Shown: positions 25,858 through 35,450, counted from the stretch's first letter. The stretch is DNA of 64,000 nt from Halomarinibacterium sp041392125 (GCA_041392125.1 JAWKMR010000004.1:248001-312000); one strand, 5' to 3'. Notes: generated by a model from the sequence alone, not told the origin. Numbers and translations: made by a program.

Positions 25858-26967
25858 TTAAAGTCTCATACCTATTCCAAACTCTACTGCTTCTGCCTTT
25901 GCCCAATGAGCTTTTACAGTAATAGCAGCAAAAACATTATCATTAAACATATAACGCTTTAAACCCAACCTATTATAAATAATATTTTCAAATTCATAAG
26001 GTCGATAAATATAGCGCCCCAATTGAGAAACAAAAGCAACTCTATTAAACCTAAGTTCGTGGCCTATAAAAACTCCTACCCTTCTATAATCCTCATTTCC
26101 TGTTAGTCCTTCACTGGGATATGCAATGGCTCTATAGCGAATTAAATTTATTAAAAAATAAGAAAAATAAACATCTACCCCTGCTTGAAAGGTACTTTTA
26201 TAATTAATGCGTTTATCTGCAAAAAAGGAGAAGGTATAGAAAGGATATTGGCCTAAACCATTAACGTCGGCTTCATTTACTCCGGTTCTAAACACCACAT
26301 TGGCATGAATTCTTTCCGCATAATTAGAACTTCTCCATGAACCCACGGGAATTCGTGTTGGGAAATTTATTTCGTCAAATTGATAGCTTAATCCTGCGCT
26401 GGCAAAAAATGTGTTGGTACTGTTATTAGGCGCTTTAAAGTTTGCATTAGAATAATGCAATACTCCTAAACTTAACTGCACACCCAAACCATCAATAATA
26501 TTTTCTTTAACAAACCCCGCTTTTACAAAAGTAGAACTTAAAAATCGACTCCCATAGGCGCTATTTTCATAATTGGTGTCGGGGTCATAAGGGTTTGAGG
26601 CATAAGCTACTCCTTGACCCACAGTAACTCTAAGGTATCGTTCTAAAAAATACCAACTAAAATGGCCATACAATCCATAATTTTCGCCTAAAAAGGGATT
26701 CTTTAAATCTTGATATGAAAACGTAAACCCCCAATCCGGAAAGTTATACCTTCCTTCCCATTCATTCCAACCATAGGTTTTTCGGTTATAGGAAAGCCAA
26801 AATCCATTGGGAAAATCGGTAATTAAGTGAGAAATGTCCGGGTTGTGTTCTATGATATTACCATAAAAATAATCTGCTTCAATAGAAAACGGTTTGATTT
26901 CATTTTGTTGCCCAAAAGAAATTTCAGCAACAAACATTAAAAACAACAGACTAAAAAAATTTTTCAT
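25858..26967 (-). CDS. PagL-like acyloxyacyl hydrolase (lipid A deacylase), copy 1
   Basis: A 369-residue outer-membrane protein: signal peptide ending ISFGQ, then alternating strands of a barrel. The motif LHYSNANFKAPNNS resembles the His-x-Ser-Asn catalytic motif of PagL-type enzymes that remove an acyl chain from lipid A. Longer than PagL itself (about 180) because of extra N-terminal barrel sequence. It has a paralogue at 27748-28848, and each copy is followed by a DUF2807-like lipoprotein gene. The enzymatic role is inferred. Confidence 0.8.
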   Translation of the reverse strand: MKNFFSLLFLMFVAEISFGQQNEIKPFSIEADYFYGNIIEHNPDISHLITDFPNGFWLSYNRKTYGWNEWEGRYNFPDWGFTFSYQDLKNPFLGENYGLYGHFSWYFLERYLRVTVGQGVAYASNPYDPDTNYENSAYGSRFLSSTFVKAGFVKENIIDGLGVQLSLGVLHYSNANFKAPNNSTNTFFASAGLSYQFDEINFPTRIPVGSWRSSNYAERIHANVVFRTGVNEADVNGLGQYPFYTFSFFADKRINYKSTFQAGVDVYFSYFLINLIRYRAIAYPSEGLTGNEDYRRVGVFIGHELRFNRVAFVSQLGRYIYRPYEFENIIYNRLGLKRYMFNDNVFAAITVKAHWAKAEAVEFGIGMRL

Positions 26968-26993
26968 AGCTTTTTAGAAGCCGTAAATATACA

Positions 26994-27746
26994 TTAATCT
27001 TCAAAAATTAGTCGCCCAGTGTAGAATTCTTCTACTTCAACAACAGGGGGTCTTTGCACAGAAATAACATTACCGGTACCCCGTATAACCCCTCGAATTC
27101 TATTTACCGGGTGTACCATCATTTTATTAGCACTTCGCTGAAAAACATACAAGTCGTTTACTATTAAATTAGCTCCTTCCAATCTGGGTACTTCATCTTC
27201 AAAAGCAATGGTCGCCTTTTCTGAAAAACCATCAATATAAAAGCCGCTATACCCATTGGCTTCTATTCTGAAATCTTCACAGCGCACCGTTAAAGTAAAA
27301 TCGCCACTCTTTTTGGAATCGGTTAGTCCTCCAGTGGTATTGCTTATCAATCGCAAAAAAGGAACATTTAACTCCCCTTCTCCAACGACATGATAGATAG
27401 AACTATTGCGTATTTCGGTAATATTTTGTACAGTTACAATGGCTTTTGTGATACCAAAATCCCTCACAAGGTTACAACCGTTATGATTTTTAACAACCAG
27501 GGTCTCCCCTTCTACTGCTACTGAAATATCATTTAATAAATTAGCACCGGTCTCTATTAAAACCTCCTGTGCGGGACCTTGTTTAATAAGTAAAGAGACA
27601 TCGTCTTCAATACGTATTTTCTGAAAAGCAGGTACATTAAAAGGTGTGGTCACCAAATTTCCATCGGTTTGAAAACAATCATTGGCGTTTTCACTATTAC
27701 AAGAAACCAAAAGTACCGTCCAGATGATAAATCCTATTTTTTTCAT
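26994..27746 (-). CDS. DUF2807-like lipoprotein, copy 2
   Basis: A 250-residue lipoprotein with lipobox TVLLVSC followed by NSENANDCFQTDG, a beta-strand-rich body and the ending EEFYTGRLIFED. Clearly a paralogue of the 25097-25852 product: same cysteine positions (DCFQT, then CNLVRDFG versus CNFVRDYS) and same end. It starts 2 bp after the PagL-like gene upstream. Function unknown; the pairing suggests a role linked to lipid A modification or the outer membrane. Confidence 0.8.
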   Translation of the reverse strand: MKKIGFIIWTVLLVSCNSENANDCFQTDGNLVTTPFNVPAFQKIRIEDDVSLLIKQGPAQEVLIETGANLLNDISVAVEGETLVVKNHNGCNLVRDFGITKAIVTVQNITEIRNSSIYHVVGEGELNVPFLRLISNTTGGLTDSKKSGDFTLTVRCEDFRIEANGYSGFYIDGFSEKATIAFEDEVPRLEGANLIVNDLYVFQRSANKMMVHPVNRIRGVIRGTGNVISVQRPPVVEVEEFYTGRLIFED

Positions 27747-27747
27747 A

Positions 27748-28848
27748 TTAAATTCTAACTCCAACACCAAATTCGATTGCTTCTGCATTCACCGCATGAG
27801 CTTTTACGGTTCCTACTGCAAAGATTTTTTCGGTAATATAATGCTTGACCCCAATGCGAGTGTACGTTCTTGTTTCATATTTATAGGGCCAATACACATA
27901 ATAACCCAATTGTGTAGGAATGGCAAAATTACCCAACCGAAACTCATGCCCAACAAAAACACTTGCCCTTTTATAATCTTCATCACCTGTTAATCCGGAA
28001 TTTGGAAAGGAAGCTGCACGATATTCAATTTCCTTTTTCAAAAACGTTGCAACAAAATATTCTGCACCCAATTGCAGCGTACTTTGGTAATTGAGTCGTT
28101 TGTCTACAAAAGCTGTAAATACATAAAACGGATGTTGACCCAAACCAATATAATCTCCTTCATTAACACCTCCCCGCACCACAAAGTTGAATTTAATTTT
28201 TTCTGAAAAACTTTTTGAGGTAACTTCATCTGAAAGATATTCATGCGTTGTTTCTTTATTAAAGTCGTAGAATACTCCCAAGTTAAGGGAAGCTACATTG
28301 GTACCGGAATTAGGCGCTTTAAAACTTCCGTTAGAATGATGCACTAAAGAGAGTCCTGCCTGTAACCCAAAACCTCGATATACCTGGGGTTTGTAATAAT
28401 TGAATAATAGATACGTAGAACCTACCAAGTGACTTCCGTAGGCATTGTTTTTAAAATTGGTCTCCAGATCAAAAGGGTTGGTATTGTAGGCTATACCTTC
28501 GGCAACTCTAAACTGAAGTGTACGGTTAAAAAAATAAAAATTATAATGCCCATACAAACCTATATTTTGACCTAAAACCGGGTTATTAAAATCTTCAAAC
28601 AACACGGAAATGCCCCAATCGGGAAAATTATACGACTGTTGCCAGTACTTTTCTCCAAAAGTCTTTTTGTTGTAACTTATAATAAATCCATTGGGGTGAC
28701 CTTTCACCAAATGTGTCACATTTTTGTTATGTCCTAGCATCTTTCCATAAAAATGCTGGATTTCTATACTGCTTGCAGAAGCACTTTTTTCCTGAGAGAA
28801 AAGCGGGAAAGAGATAAGAAATATAAACAATAACCATTTTTGGGACAT
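27748..28848 (-). CDS. PagL-like acyloxyacyl hydrolase (lipid A deacylase), copy 2
   Basis: A 366-residue signal-peptide barrel protein paralogous to 25858-26967. The catalytic-type motif reads LVHHSNGSFKAPNSGTN, closer to PagL (His-x-Ser-Asn-Gly) than in copy 1. Shared segments include NFPDWG, GLYGHY and LTGDEDYKRASVFVGHE. It starts 18 bp after metF with no terminator between, so it may receive transcription from the met operon. Activity is inferred from the motif. Confidence 0.82.
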   Translation of the reverse strand: MSQKWLLFIFLISFPLFSQEKSASASSIEIQHFYGKMLGHNKNVTHLVKGHPNGFIISYNKKTFGEKYWQQSYNFPDWGISVLFEDFNNPVLGQNIGLYGHYNFYFFNRTLQFRVAEGIAYNTNPFDLETNFKNNAYGSHLVGSTYLLFNYYKPQVYRGFGLQAGLSLVHHSNGSFKAPNSGTNVASLNLGVFYDFNKETTHEYLSDEVTSKSFSEKIKFNFVVRGGVNEGDYIGLGQHPFYVFTAFVDKRLNYQSTLQLGAEYFVATFLKKEIEYRAASFPNSGLTGDEDYKRASVFVGHEFRLGNFAIPTQLGYYVYWPYKYETRTYTRIGVKHYITEKIFAVGTVKAHAVNAEAIEFGVGVRI

Positions 28849-28866
28849 GCCGCAAAAATAACTTTT

Positions 28867-29823
28867 TTAAAAGATTTCTGAAGCGATTGTTTTGATATTG
28901 TTGCTCTTGCCCATAGAATAATAATGCAGCACCGGAACACCATTTGCAATAAGCTCTTTACTTTGTGCAATACACCATTCTATTCCTACTTGACTTACCG
29001 CATCATTATCCTTACACTTTACCACTTCCATAATTAAATCGTCCGGAAGATCTACATTGAATCGATGCGGAATTAAATTGAGTTGTTTTTTGGTGGCAAT
29101 AGGCTTTAATCCCGGAATAATAGGCACTGTAATTCCTTCTTTTCGGCATTTATCCACAAAACTGAAGTACTTTTCATTGTCAAAAAACATTTGAGTAACA
29201 ATATACGTAGCGCCTTTAGCAATTTTCTTTTTAAGAAAAAAGATATCACTATCCATACTAGGGGCTTCCAGGTGTTTTTCCGGATATGCGGCGACACCAA
29301 TACAAAAATTGGTAGGTGTTGTATTTTGAAGCTCTTCCTCGAGATATTTTCCGTTGTTTAAATCGGTAATTTGAGACACCAATTGACTCGCATATTGATG
29401 CCCATCCTTTTGCGGGGTAAAATAAGTTTCACTTTTCACGGCATCTCCCCGAAGCGCCATTACATTATCAATCCCCAGAAAGCCTAAATCAATTAAAAAG
29501 TTTTCGGTATCTTCTTTACTGAAACCGCCACATAAAATGTGGGGTATGGCATCCACATCATATTTATTTTGAATAGCCGCACAAATACCTACGGTACCCG
29601 GACGTTTCCGAACCACTTGTTTTTGCAACAAACCATTATCCAGTTCTTTATACACATACTCTTCTCGATGGTAGGTTACATCTATAAAGGGAGGGTTAAA
29701 TTCCATAAGTGGATCGATACCATCAAATATAGATTGTATGTTTTGACCTTTTAATGGAGGCAATATTTCGAAGGAAAACTGGGTTTTCCCGTTTGAATTT
29801 TCAATATGTTCAGTTACTTTCAT
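28867..29823 (-). CDS. metF: 5,10-methylenetetrahydrofolate reductase
   Basis: Flavoenzyme of 318 residues making 5-methyltetrahydrofolate for methionine synthase. The start FSFEILPPLKG, the internal DVTYHREEY and the ITQMFFDNEKYFSFV-type segment (here VTQMFFDNEKYF) are characteristic. It begins immediately after the metH stop (no gap) and is the last methionine gene of the SAM-I-controlled operon. Confidence 0.95.
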   Translation of the reverse strand: MKVTEHIENSNGKTQFSFEILPPLKGQNIQSIFDGIDPLMEFNPPFIDVTYHREEYVYKELDNGLLQKQVVRKRPGTVGICAAIQNKYDVDAIPHILCGGFSKEDTENFLIDLGFLGIDNVMALRGDAVKSETYFTPQKDGHQYASQLVSQITDLNNGKYLEEELQNTTPTNFCIGVAAYPEKHLEAPSMDSDIFFLKKKIAKGATYIVTQMFFDNEKYFSFVDKCRKEGITVPIIPGLKPIATKKQLNLIPHRFNVDLPDDLIMEVVKCKDNDAVSQVGIEWCIAQSKELIANGVPVLHYYSMGKSNNIKTIASEIF

Positions 29824-32505
29824 TTAGTCTGCAATATTAGGTTGAAGCCATTTTTTAGCTTCAGAAATTGATATGTTTTTTCGCTTTGCAAAATCTTCCA
29901 GTTGATCTTCTTTAATTTTTCCAAGACCAAAATAGCGTGCTTCGGGATGGGCAAAATAGTAGCCTGAAACTGAGGCTGCTGGCCACATGGCTAAACTTTC
30001 GGTAAGGGAAACCCCAATGTTTTCTTGCACATTTAATACTTCCCAAATGGTTCGTTTTTCCAAATGATCGGGGCAAGCAGGATAACCAGGTGCTGGGCGG
30101 ATGCCTTTATAATGTTCGGCAATAAGTTCATCATTGGATAGGTTTTCATGTACTGCATAACCCCAATAATTTGTGCGTACTTCTTTATGAAGGTATTCAG
30201 CAAAGGCCTCTGCTAAACGATCGGCCAGTGCTTTTACCATTATGGAATTATAATCGTCATTTTCCTTTTCAAATTGAGTAGCTAATTCCTGTGTTCCAAA
30301 TCCGGCGGAAACACAAAAACATCCTACATAATCTTGAATTCCACTTTCTTTGGGAGCTATAAAATCTGCCAATGCCATATTGGGACGTCCCTCTGCTTTT
30401 TTGCTTTGCTGACGCAGGGTTCTAAATACATCATTCTCTTCATCGTTTTTACTAATGGTAATTTCAATATCGTCATCGTTTACAGCATTTGCCTCAAAAA
30501 GTCCAAAAACGGCTTTGGCTTGTAATAGTTTTCCTGAAATAATTTTTTGAAGCAATTTTTGAGCATCATCGTATAGTTCTGATGCTTGTGCACCTACCAC
30601 TTCGTCTTTTAAAATTTCCGGAAACTTTCCGTGCAGATCCCAGCTTCGGAAAAAAGGCGTCCAATCAATATAAGGCAGCAATAATTGTAACTCCAAATCC
30701 TCCATAATTTGAATTCCTAATTGTTTGGGTTTTACAATTTCTGAATGCTTCCAATTTATCTTCAATTTATTGGTGCGAGCCTCATTAATGGTCAAAAATT
30801 CTTTTACTTTTTGACGTTTCAAAAAACTTTCTCTAAAGCTTTTGTATTCCTCTTTCAGATTTTTTTTATAAGCTTGATTACGTTCTTTTTGCAATAATTC
30901 ACCCACCACAGTAACAGCACGAGAGGCATCATTTACATGGACAACAGATTGTGCATATTCCGAGTCAATTTTTACCGCAGTATGGGCTTTACTGGTAGTA
31001 GCCCCACCAATAAGTAGTGGTACAGTAAAATTTTGTCGTTGCATTTCTTTGGCCAAAAATACCATCTCATCTAGCGAGGGAGTAATCAATCCACTCAAGC
31101 CAATGACATCCACATTTTCTGCTTTTGCAGTAGCAATGATTTTTTCGGGTGGTACCATCACGCCCAAATCGATAATTTCATAATTATTACAGGCAAGTAC
31201 AACCGAGACAATATTTTTCCCTATGTCATGAACGTCTCCTTTAACGGTAGCCATTAAAATTTTCCCGTTGGAAGAAGAAATCTGGTCTTTTTCAGCTTCA
31301 ATAAAGGGTAATAAATAGGCAACGGCTTTCTTCATCACCCGGGCACTTTTTACCACTTGGGGAAGAAACATTTTACCACTTCCGAAGAGATCTCCCACTA
31401 CATTCATCCCAATCATTAAATGGCCTTCAATCACTTCTATGGGTCTGGAAACCTGTTGGCGAGCTTCTTCAATATCTTGGTGAATAAATTCGTCTATTCC
31501 TTTTACCAAGGCTCGAGTAATCCGATCCTGTAGCGGCTCTTCACGCCACGCCAAATCTACCTTTTTCTCTTCGCGAGTACCTTTCACGGTTTCGGCAAAA
31601 TCAAGAAGTCGTTCGGTGGCATCATCTCTTCTGTTAAGCATCACGTCTTCCACGCGTTCCAATAAATCTTTCGGTATATCATCATATACTTCCAGCATGG
31701 CAGGATTAACAATTCCCATATTCATACCTGCCTGAATGGCATGATACAAAAACACGGAATGCATCGCTTCTCTAACAATATCATTACCCCTAAAACTAAA
31801 GGAAACATTACTCACTCCACCACTCACACTGCAATGCGGCAAATTTTGGCGTACCCATCGGGTTCCTTCAATAAAGTCCAGGGCATTTAATTTGTGTTCC
31901 TCCATGCCGGTAGCTACCGGAAAAATATTCAAATCGAAAATGATATCCTCTGGAGGAAAATGAACTTTATTCACCAGTAAATCGTAGGAACGTTTGGCAA
32001 TTTCAATACGTCTTTCAAAATTATCGGCTTGCCCTACTTCATCAAAAGCCATCACTATAACTGCAGCTCCATAGCGTTTAATGAGTTTTGCCTGACGTAG
32101 AAATTCGGTTTCACCTTCTTTTAAGCTAATGGAATTTACGACACATTTTCCCTGTACTACCTGCAGTCCTGCTTCAATAATTTCCCATTTGGAACTATCA
32201 ATCATAATGGGTACACGGGCGATATCCGGTTCGGCTACTACTAAATTCAGGAATTTAACCATGGCTTCTTTTCCATCTATAAGCCCATCATCCATATTCA
32301 CATCAATAATTTGAGCCCCACCCTCTACTTGATGCCGGGCAATAGATAATGCTTCTTCAAAGTTTTCTTCTTTTATCAATCGAAGAAACTTGCGGGACCC
32401 TGCCACATTAGTTCGTTCCCCGATATTAATAAAATTACTTTCAGGGGTAATAACTAAAGGTTCTAAGCCGCTTAACTTTAAATATTTCATTTCTTTTTGT
32501 ATCAT
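29824..32505 (-). CDS. metH: Cobalamin-dependent methionine synthase, folate/B12/activation part
   Basis: An 893-residue protein covering MetH modules two to four: pterin-binding barrel (INIGERTNVAGSRKF), B12 module with cap and the base-off motif DVHDIGKNIV followed by GLSGLITPSL, and the reactivation domain with RPAPGYPACPDH. The homocysteine-binding module is absent here and is encoded by the gene at 33495-34505. Start at 32505, or at 32490 (MKYLKLSG). Another gene, a PLP dehydratase, lies between the two parts. Confidence 0.95.
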   Translation of the reverse strand: MIQKEMKYLKLSGLEPLVITPESNFINIGERTNVAGSRKFLRLIKEENFEEALSIARHQVEGGAQIIDVNMDDGLIDGKEAMVKFLNLVVAEPDIARVPIMIDSSKWEIIEAGLQVVQGKCVVNSISLKEGETEFLRQAKLIKRYGAAVIVMAFDEVGQADNFERRIEIAKRSYDLLVNKVHFPPEDIIFDLNIFPVATGMEEHKLNALDFIEGTRWVRQNLPHCSVSGGVSNVSFSFRGNDIVREAMHSVFLYHAIQAGMNMGIVNPAMLEVYDDIPKDLLERVEDVMLNRRDDATERLLDFAETVKGTREEKKVDLAWREEPLQDRITRALVKGIDEFIHQDIEEARQQVSRPIEVIEGHLMIGMNVVGDLFGSGKMFLPQVVKSARVMKKAVAYLLPFIEAEKDQISSSNGKILMATVKGDVHDIGKNIVSVVLACNNYEIIDLGVMVPPEKIIATAKAENVDVIGLSGLITPSLDEMVFLAKEMQRQNFTVPLLIGGATTSKAHTAVKIDSEYAQSVVHVNDASRAVTVVGELLQKERNQAYKKNLKEEYKSFRESFLKRQKVKEFLTINEARTNKLKINWKHSEIVKPKQLGIQIMEDLELQLLLPYIDWTPFFRSWDLHGKFPEILKDEVVGAQASELYDDAQKLLQKIISGKLLQAKAVFGLFEANAVNDDDIEITISKNDEENDVFRTLRQQSKKAEGRPNMALADFIAPKESGIQDYVGCFCVSAGFGTQELATQFEKENDDYNSIMVKALADRLAEAFAEYLHKEVRTNYWGYAVHENLSNDELIAEHYKGIRPAPGYPACPDHLEKRTIWEVLNVQENIGVSLTESLAMWPAASVSGYYFAHPEARYFGLGKIKEDQLEDFAKRKNISISEAKKWLQPNIAD

Positions 32506-32521
32506 ATTTTTTGGGAATTAC

Positions 32522-32549
32522 ATCCCCCTAACCCCCTTCAAAGGGGGAA
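32522..32549. repeat. Intergenic hairpin repeat, copy A
   Basis: ATCCCCCTAACCCCCTTCAA followed by AGGGGGAAT: arms CCCCCTT/AAGGGGG. It lacks an adjacent T-run and sits 15 bp upstream of the metH start. A related element is found at 50072-50112. Confidence 0.5.
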
Positions 32550-32556
32550 TAAAAAA

Positions 32557-33498
32557 TTAAAATGGTAAATTTTTTACATCCACATTTCCTCCGGAAATGA
32601 TAATTCCTATCTTTTGATTTCTAAAAGTTTCTTTCTGTTTTAAAATGGCTGCCAATGCTACCGCAGATGAAGGTTCTATTATAATTTTCATTCGCTCCCA
32701 AATAAGTTTCATAGCATCGATAATTTCAGATTCTTCCACACAAATAATTTCTGAAACTAATTTCTGAATGATAGGGAAATTGATATCTCCTAAATGCGTT
32801 CGCAAGCCATCGGCAATAGTTACTGAAGTGTCGTTGGTTTCAATTTTACCCGATTGGAAGGATCGATAGGCATCATTCGCCTGAGCTGGTTCTCCGGCTA
32901 AAGTTTTACAATTTTTACCGAAATAATAGGTCGAAAGCGCAGTCCCTGCAAGTAATCCGCCACCGCCCACGGGGCTTAATACCTTGTCTAAGTTAGGATA
33001 ATCAACCAACAATTCTAAAGTGGCCGTTGCGTTTCCTAAAATCACATCCATATGGTTAGAAGGATGTAAAAAAGTCGCCCCTTTCTCATCTACAATTTTA
33101 GCCGAAGTTGCTTCTCGTGCTTTTATTGTTGATTCACATAAAATTACTTCAGCACCATAACCCATCACCGCTTCTCTTTTTACCGAAGGCGCATTTTCAG
33201 GCATTACTACATAGGCTTTTATCCCTAAATTTTTAGCGGCTAATGCTACTGCTTGTCCAAAGTTACCCGATGAATGTGTGACCACCCCTTTTTGTTTTTG
33301 TGCTTCAGAAAGATTTTGAATAGCATTTACGGCTCCCCGCATTTTAAATGCCCCCATTTTCTGAAAGTTTTCGCATTTAAAAAACAAGGAAGCCCCTGAA
33401 AGATCATTCAAAAAACTAGAGGTGAGTACTGGCGTTCTGTGCACAAAGGGTTTTACCCTTTTATAAGCATCTAATATGTCTTGTTTAGTAGGGATCAT
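32557..33498 (-). CDS. PLP-dependent serine/threonine dehydratase or racemase
   Basis: A 313-residue fold-type II PLP enzyme. The lysine is in FQKMGAFKMRGAVNA, the PLP-phosphate loop in SPVGGGGLLAG, and the SSGNFGQA substrate loop is present. There is no C-terminal ACT regulatory domain, unlike IlvA in this window, so it resembles catabolic threonine dehydratase, serine racemase or hydroxyaspartate ammonia-lyase. It overlaps the homocysteine methyltransferase stop by 4 bp and lies within the SAM-I operon between the two metH parts. Exact substrate is not decidable. Confidence 0.88.
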   Translation of the reverse strand: MIPTKQDILDAYKRVKPFVHRTPVLTSSFLNDLSGASLFFKCENFQKMGAFKMRGAVNAIQNLSEAQKQKGVVTHSSGNFGQAVALAAKNLGIKAYVVMPENAPSVKREAVMGYGAEVILCESTIKAREATSAKIVDEKGATFLHPSNHMDVILGNATATLELLVDYPNLDKVLSPVGGGGLLAGTALSTYYFGKNCKTLAGEPAQANDAYRSFQSGKIETNDTSVTIADGLRTHLGDINFPIIQKLVSEIICVEESEIIDAMKLIWERMKIIIEPSSAVALAAILKQKETFRNQKIGIIISGGNVDVKNLPF

Positions 33499-34505
33499 GG
33501 CATAACTTGAAATTTAGGTAAAGTTCTGGGCGCAAACTTTGAAGCTGCTTGGGCAATCGCTTTAATATGTTGCGGGGTAGTGCCACAACAGCCTCCAATA
33601 ATGTTTACTAAATGTTTTTGAAGGTATTCTTCCACTTGCTTTGTCATTTGCTCGGGAGTTTCATCATAGGCACCAAAAGCATTGGGAAGTCCGGCATTAG
33701 GATAGGCAGAAATGGCCAAGTTAGTCTTACTTGCCACTGCTTCCAAATGAGGCGTTAATTGTTTTGCTCCCAAGGCGCAATTAAAACCAATACTTAGCAA
33801 TGGAATATGAGAAATTGAAATGAGAAAAGCTTCTGCGGTTTGCCCCGAAAGGGTTCTTCCGGAAGCATCGGTAATCGTGCCACTTACCATCACGGGAACA
33901 TCTATATTTCTTTCTTCCTTTATTTCTTCAATAGCAAACAAGGCCGCTTTGGCATTAAGCGTATCAAAAATCGTTTCGACCAAAAGGAAATCAACACCAC
34001 CATCGATAAGGGCCTCAGCTTGTTGCTTATAGGCAATTCGAAGTTCATCAAAAGAAATGGCTCGGTATCCGGGGTCATTCACATCGGGTGACAGACTTGC
34101 TGTTTTGTTGGTTGGACCCATGGCACCCGCTACAAAACGAGGTTTATGGGGTTCTTTTTGGGTAAATTCAGCAGCCACTTGTTTCGCAATTTTCGCGCTC
34201 TCAAAATTTAGTTCGTATACCAAATCTTGCATATCGTAATCGGTCATGGCAATAGTGGTTCCGGAAAAGGTATTGGTTTCCACAATATCGGCACCTGCTT
34301 CAAAGTATTTGTTGTGTACTTCTGCAATAGCTTGGGGTTGGGTAAGGGAAAGCAGATCGTTATTCCCTTTTACCGATTTATGAAAATCTTTAAATCGTTC
34401 TCCACGGAAATCTTCTTCGGTAAATTGATAGCATTGCAACATGGTACCCATGGCCCCATCTAGTACTAAAATTCGCTCTCGTAATAATTTTTCAATTATA
34501 TGCAT
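33495..34505 (-). CDS. Homocysteine S-methyltransferase (N-terminal module of split MetH)
   Basis: A 336-residue homocysteine-binding domain. The zinc ligands are visible as Cys in GFNCALG and the Cys pair in GGCCGTTP, and LVLDGAMGTMLQ is the usual beginning. It is the missing first module of MetH, encoded alone as in other flavobacteria. The start at 34505 (MHIIEKLLRERI) is chosen by domain limit; 34535 or 34550 are also ATG. A SAM-I riboswitch lies 68 bp upstream. Confidence 0.92.
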   Translation of the reverse strand: MHIIEKLLRERILVLDGAMGTMLQCYQFTEEDFRGERFKDFHKSVKGNNDLLSLTQPQAIAEVHNKYFEAGADIVETNTFSGTTIAMTDYDMQDLVYELNFESAKIAKQVAAEFTQKEPHKPRFVAGAMGPTNKTASLSPDVNDPGYRAISFDELRIAYKQQAEALIDGGVDFLLVETIFDTLNAKAALFAIEEIKEERNIDVPVMVSGTITDASGRTLSGQTAEAFLISISHIPLLSIGFNCALGAKQLTPHLEAVASKTNLAISAYPNAGLPNAFGAYDETPEQMTKQVEEYLQKHLVNIIGGCCGTTPQHIKAIAQAASKFAPRTLPKFQVMP

Positions 34506-34572
34506 AACAAAATTGAGTCTATAAATATTAGACATTAAAAAAGTTATCATAAAAGAGAAGGTATCTTCGTTT

Positions 34573-34677
34573 TGTTATCTATTCTGAAAATTTCAGATAG
34601 AATGTAGCACCTTCTTTGATGGACAAAGGGTTGCTAAGGTTTCAAAGGGTCTATTCCCTCCACCTTTCTTGATAACG
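34573..34677 (-). promoter_or_regulatory. SAM-I riboswitch upstream of the metH operon
   Basis: On the minus strand: P1 GTTATC, then CAAGAAAGGTGGAGGGA, GACCCTTTGAAACC, TTAGCAACC, AAAGAAGGTGCTACATTC and the closing GATAAC. All conserved S-box segments are in order. P1 arms are 34671-34676 and 34574-34579. No clear terminator follows, so control may be at translation, or by an overlooked weak hairpin. Confidence 0.92.
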
Positions 34678-34701
34678 ATTCAAAAAATAAATGAACTAGT
34701 A

Positions 34702-34733
34702 CAAAGTAACGGTTTAAAATTGTTTTTCACCAA
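34702..34733 (-). promoter_or_regulatory. Candidate promoter of the SAM-I/metH transcript
   Basis: TTG (34733-34731) and TACTTTG (34708-34702) on the minus strand, spaced 22 bp. The -7 element lacks one T of TAnnTTTG. It lies about 25 bp before the riboswitch, between cysH and the aptamer. Confidence 0.35.
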
Positions 34734-34752
34734 TTCTTTGCACAAAAAAATA

Positions 34753-35382
34753 TTATTTTAAATGAATACCACACTCACGATTCTCTAAAGCTTTTACAGG
34801 ATCGTAATAATCAAACTCCATGGGAAGGTTTCTTTCTTTTAGATAGTATTCTAGTGCAGCATCATCATAGTGATAGAAAGGGCTCACTTTTAAAATTCCG
34901 TCTTTGCTAAAGCTGAATACATCCAATTCCTCTCTATGCTCCGTTTGTCCTTTCCGAACATTGGTAAACCAAACATCGGGCTGGTATTTTTTAAATGCCC
35001 TGTCAAAGGGTTCCAATTTTACTTTTTCTGAAAAAATAGGATGATTAGGATTGTTGATATCTGGTAATCCTATTTTTGAATGGATGAAAGCCGTGGTGTA
35101 TTTTGGAATAAATATTTCAATATTCAATTGAAGTTTTTCCATTAAATAATCTGCGTGTTTATAGGTGGCATCCGTATTATAACCAGTATCGCACCAAACC
35201 ACCTGAATATCTTTTTTAACCTTGGTACAGGCCCATAATAATCCTGCCGAAAAAGCCCCAAAACTAGTAGTAACCAGAGGTTTTTTTGCATGTTCCAAAG
35301 CAAAGGAAATGATTTCCAAAGGGTCTTCAAAACGTACATTTTCATTGAATAAATGAATATTTTGAGGAGTAATACTATGCAT
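34753..35382 (-). CDS. cysH: Phosphoadenosine phosphosulfate reductase
   Basis: Reduces PAPS to sulfite in sulfate assimilation. The 209-residue protein has the PP-loop-like VTTSFGAFSAGLL, WCDTGYNTDATY, and ends with ENRECGIHLK, the catalytic Cys motif of the family. The iron-sulfur CC...CxxC set of APS reductases is missing, so PAPS is the likelier substrate. An inverted repeat overlaps its predicted start site, next to an Rrf2 regulator gene. A SAM-I riboswitch operon begins just downstream. Confidence 0.9.
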   Translation of the reverse strand: MHSITPQNIHLFNENVRFEDPLEIISFALEHAKKPLVTTSFGAFSAGLLWACTKVKKDIQVVWCDTGYNTDATYKHADYLMEKLQLNIEIFIPKYTTAFIHSKIGLPDINNPNHPIFSEKVKLEPFDRAFKKYQPDVWFTNVRKGQTEHREELDVFSFSKDGILKVSPFYHYDDAALEYYLKERNLPMEFDYYDPVKALENRECGIHLK

Positions 35383-35390
35383 TATTATTA

Positions 35391-35421
35391 TCCTATTAAT
35401 TTAGTAGGGTATGCAAAAATA
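35391..35421 (-). promoter_or_regulatory. cysH promoter with Rrf2-type operator
   Basis: TATTTTTG (35421-35414, minus) matches the -7 consensus. Immediately downstream CCTATTA-ATT-TAGTAGG (35392-35408) is a 7-bp inverted repeat with one mismatch, placed over the expected start site. Its form fits sites used by Rrf2-family repressors, and such a gene is 43 bp upstream. Confidence 0.5.
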
Positions 35422-35450
35422 CGAACAATTTTTTTAAAACACCCTTGGAG

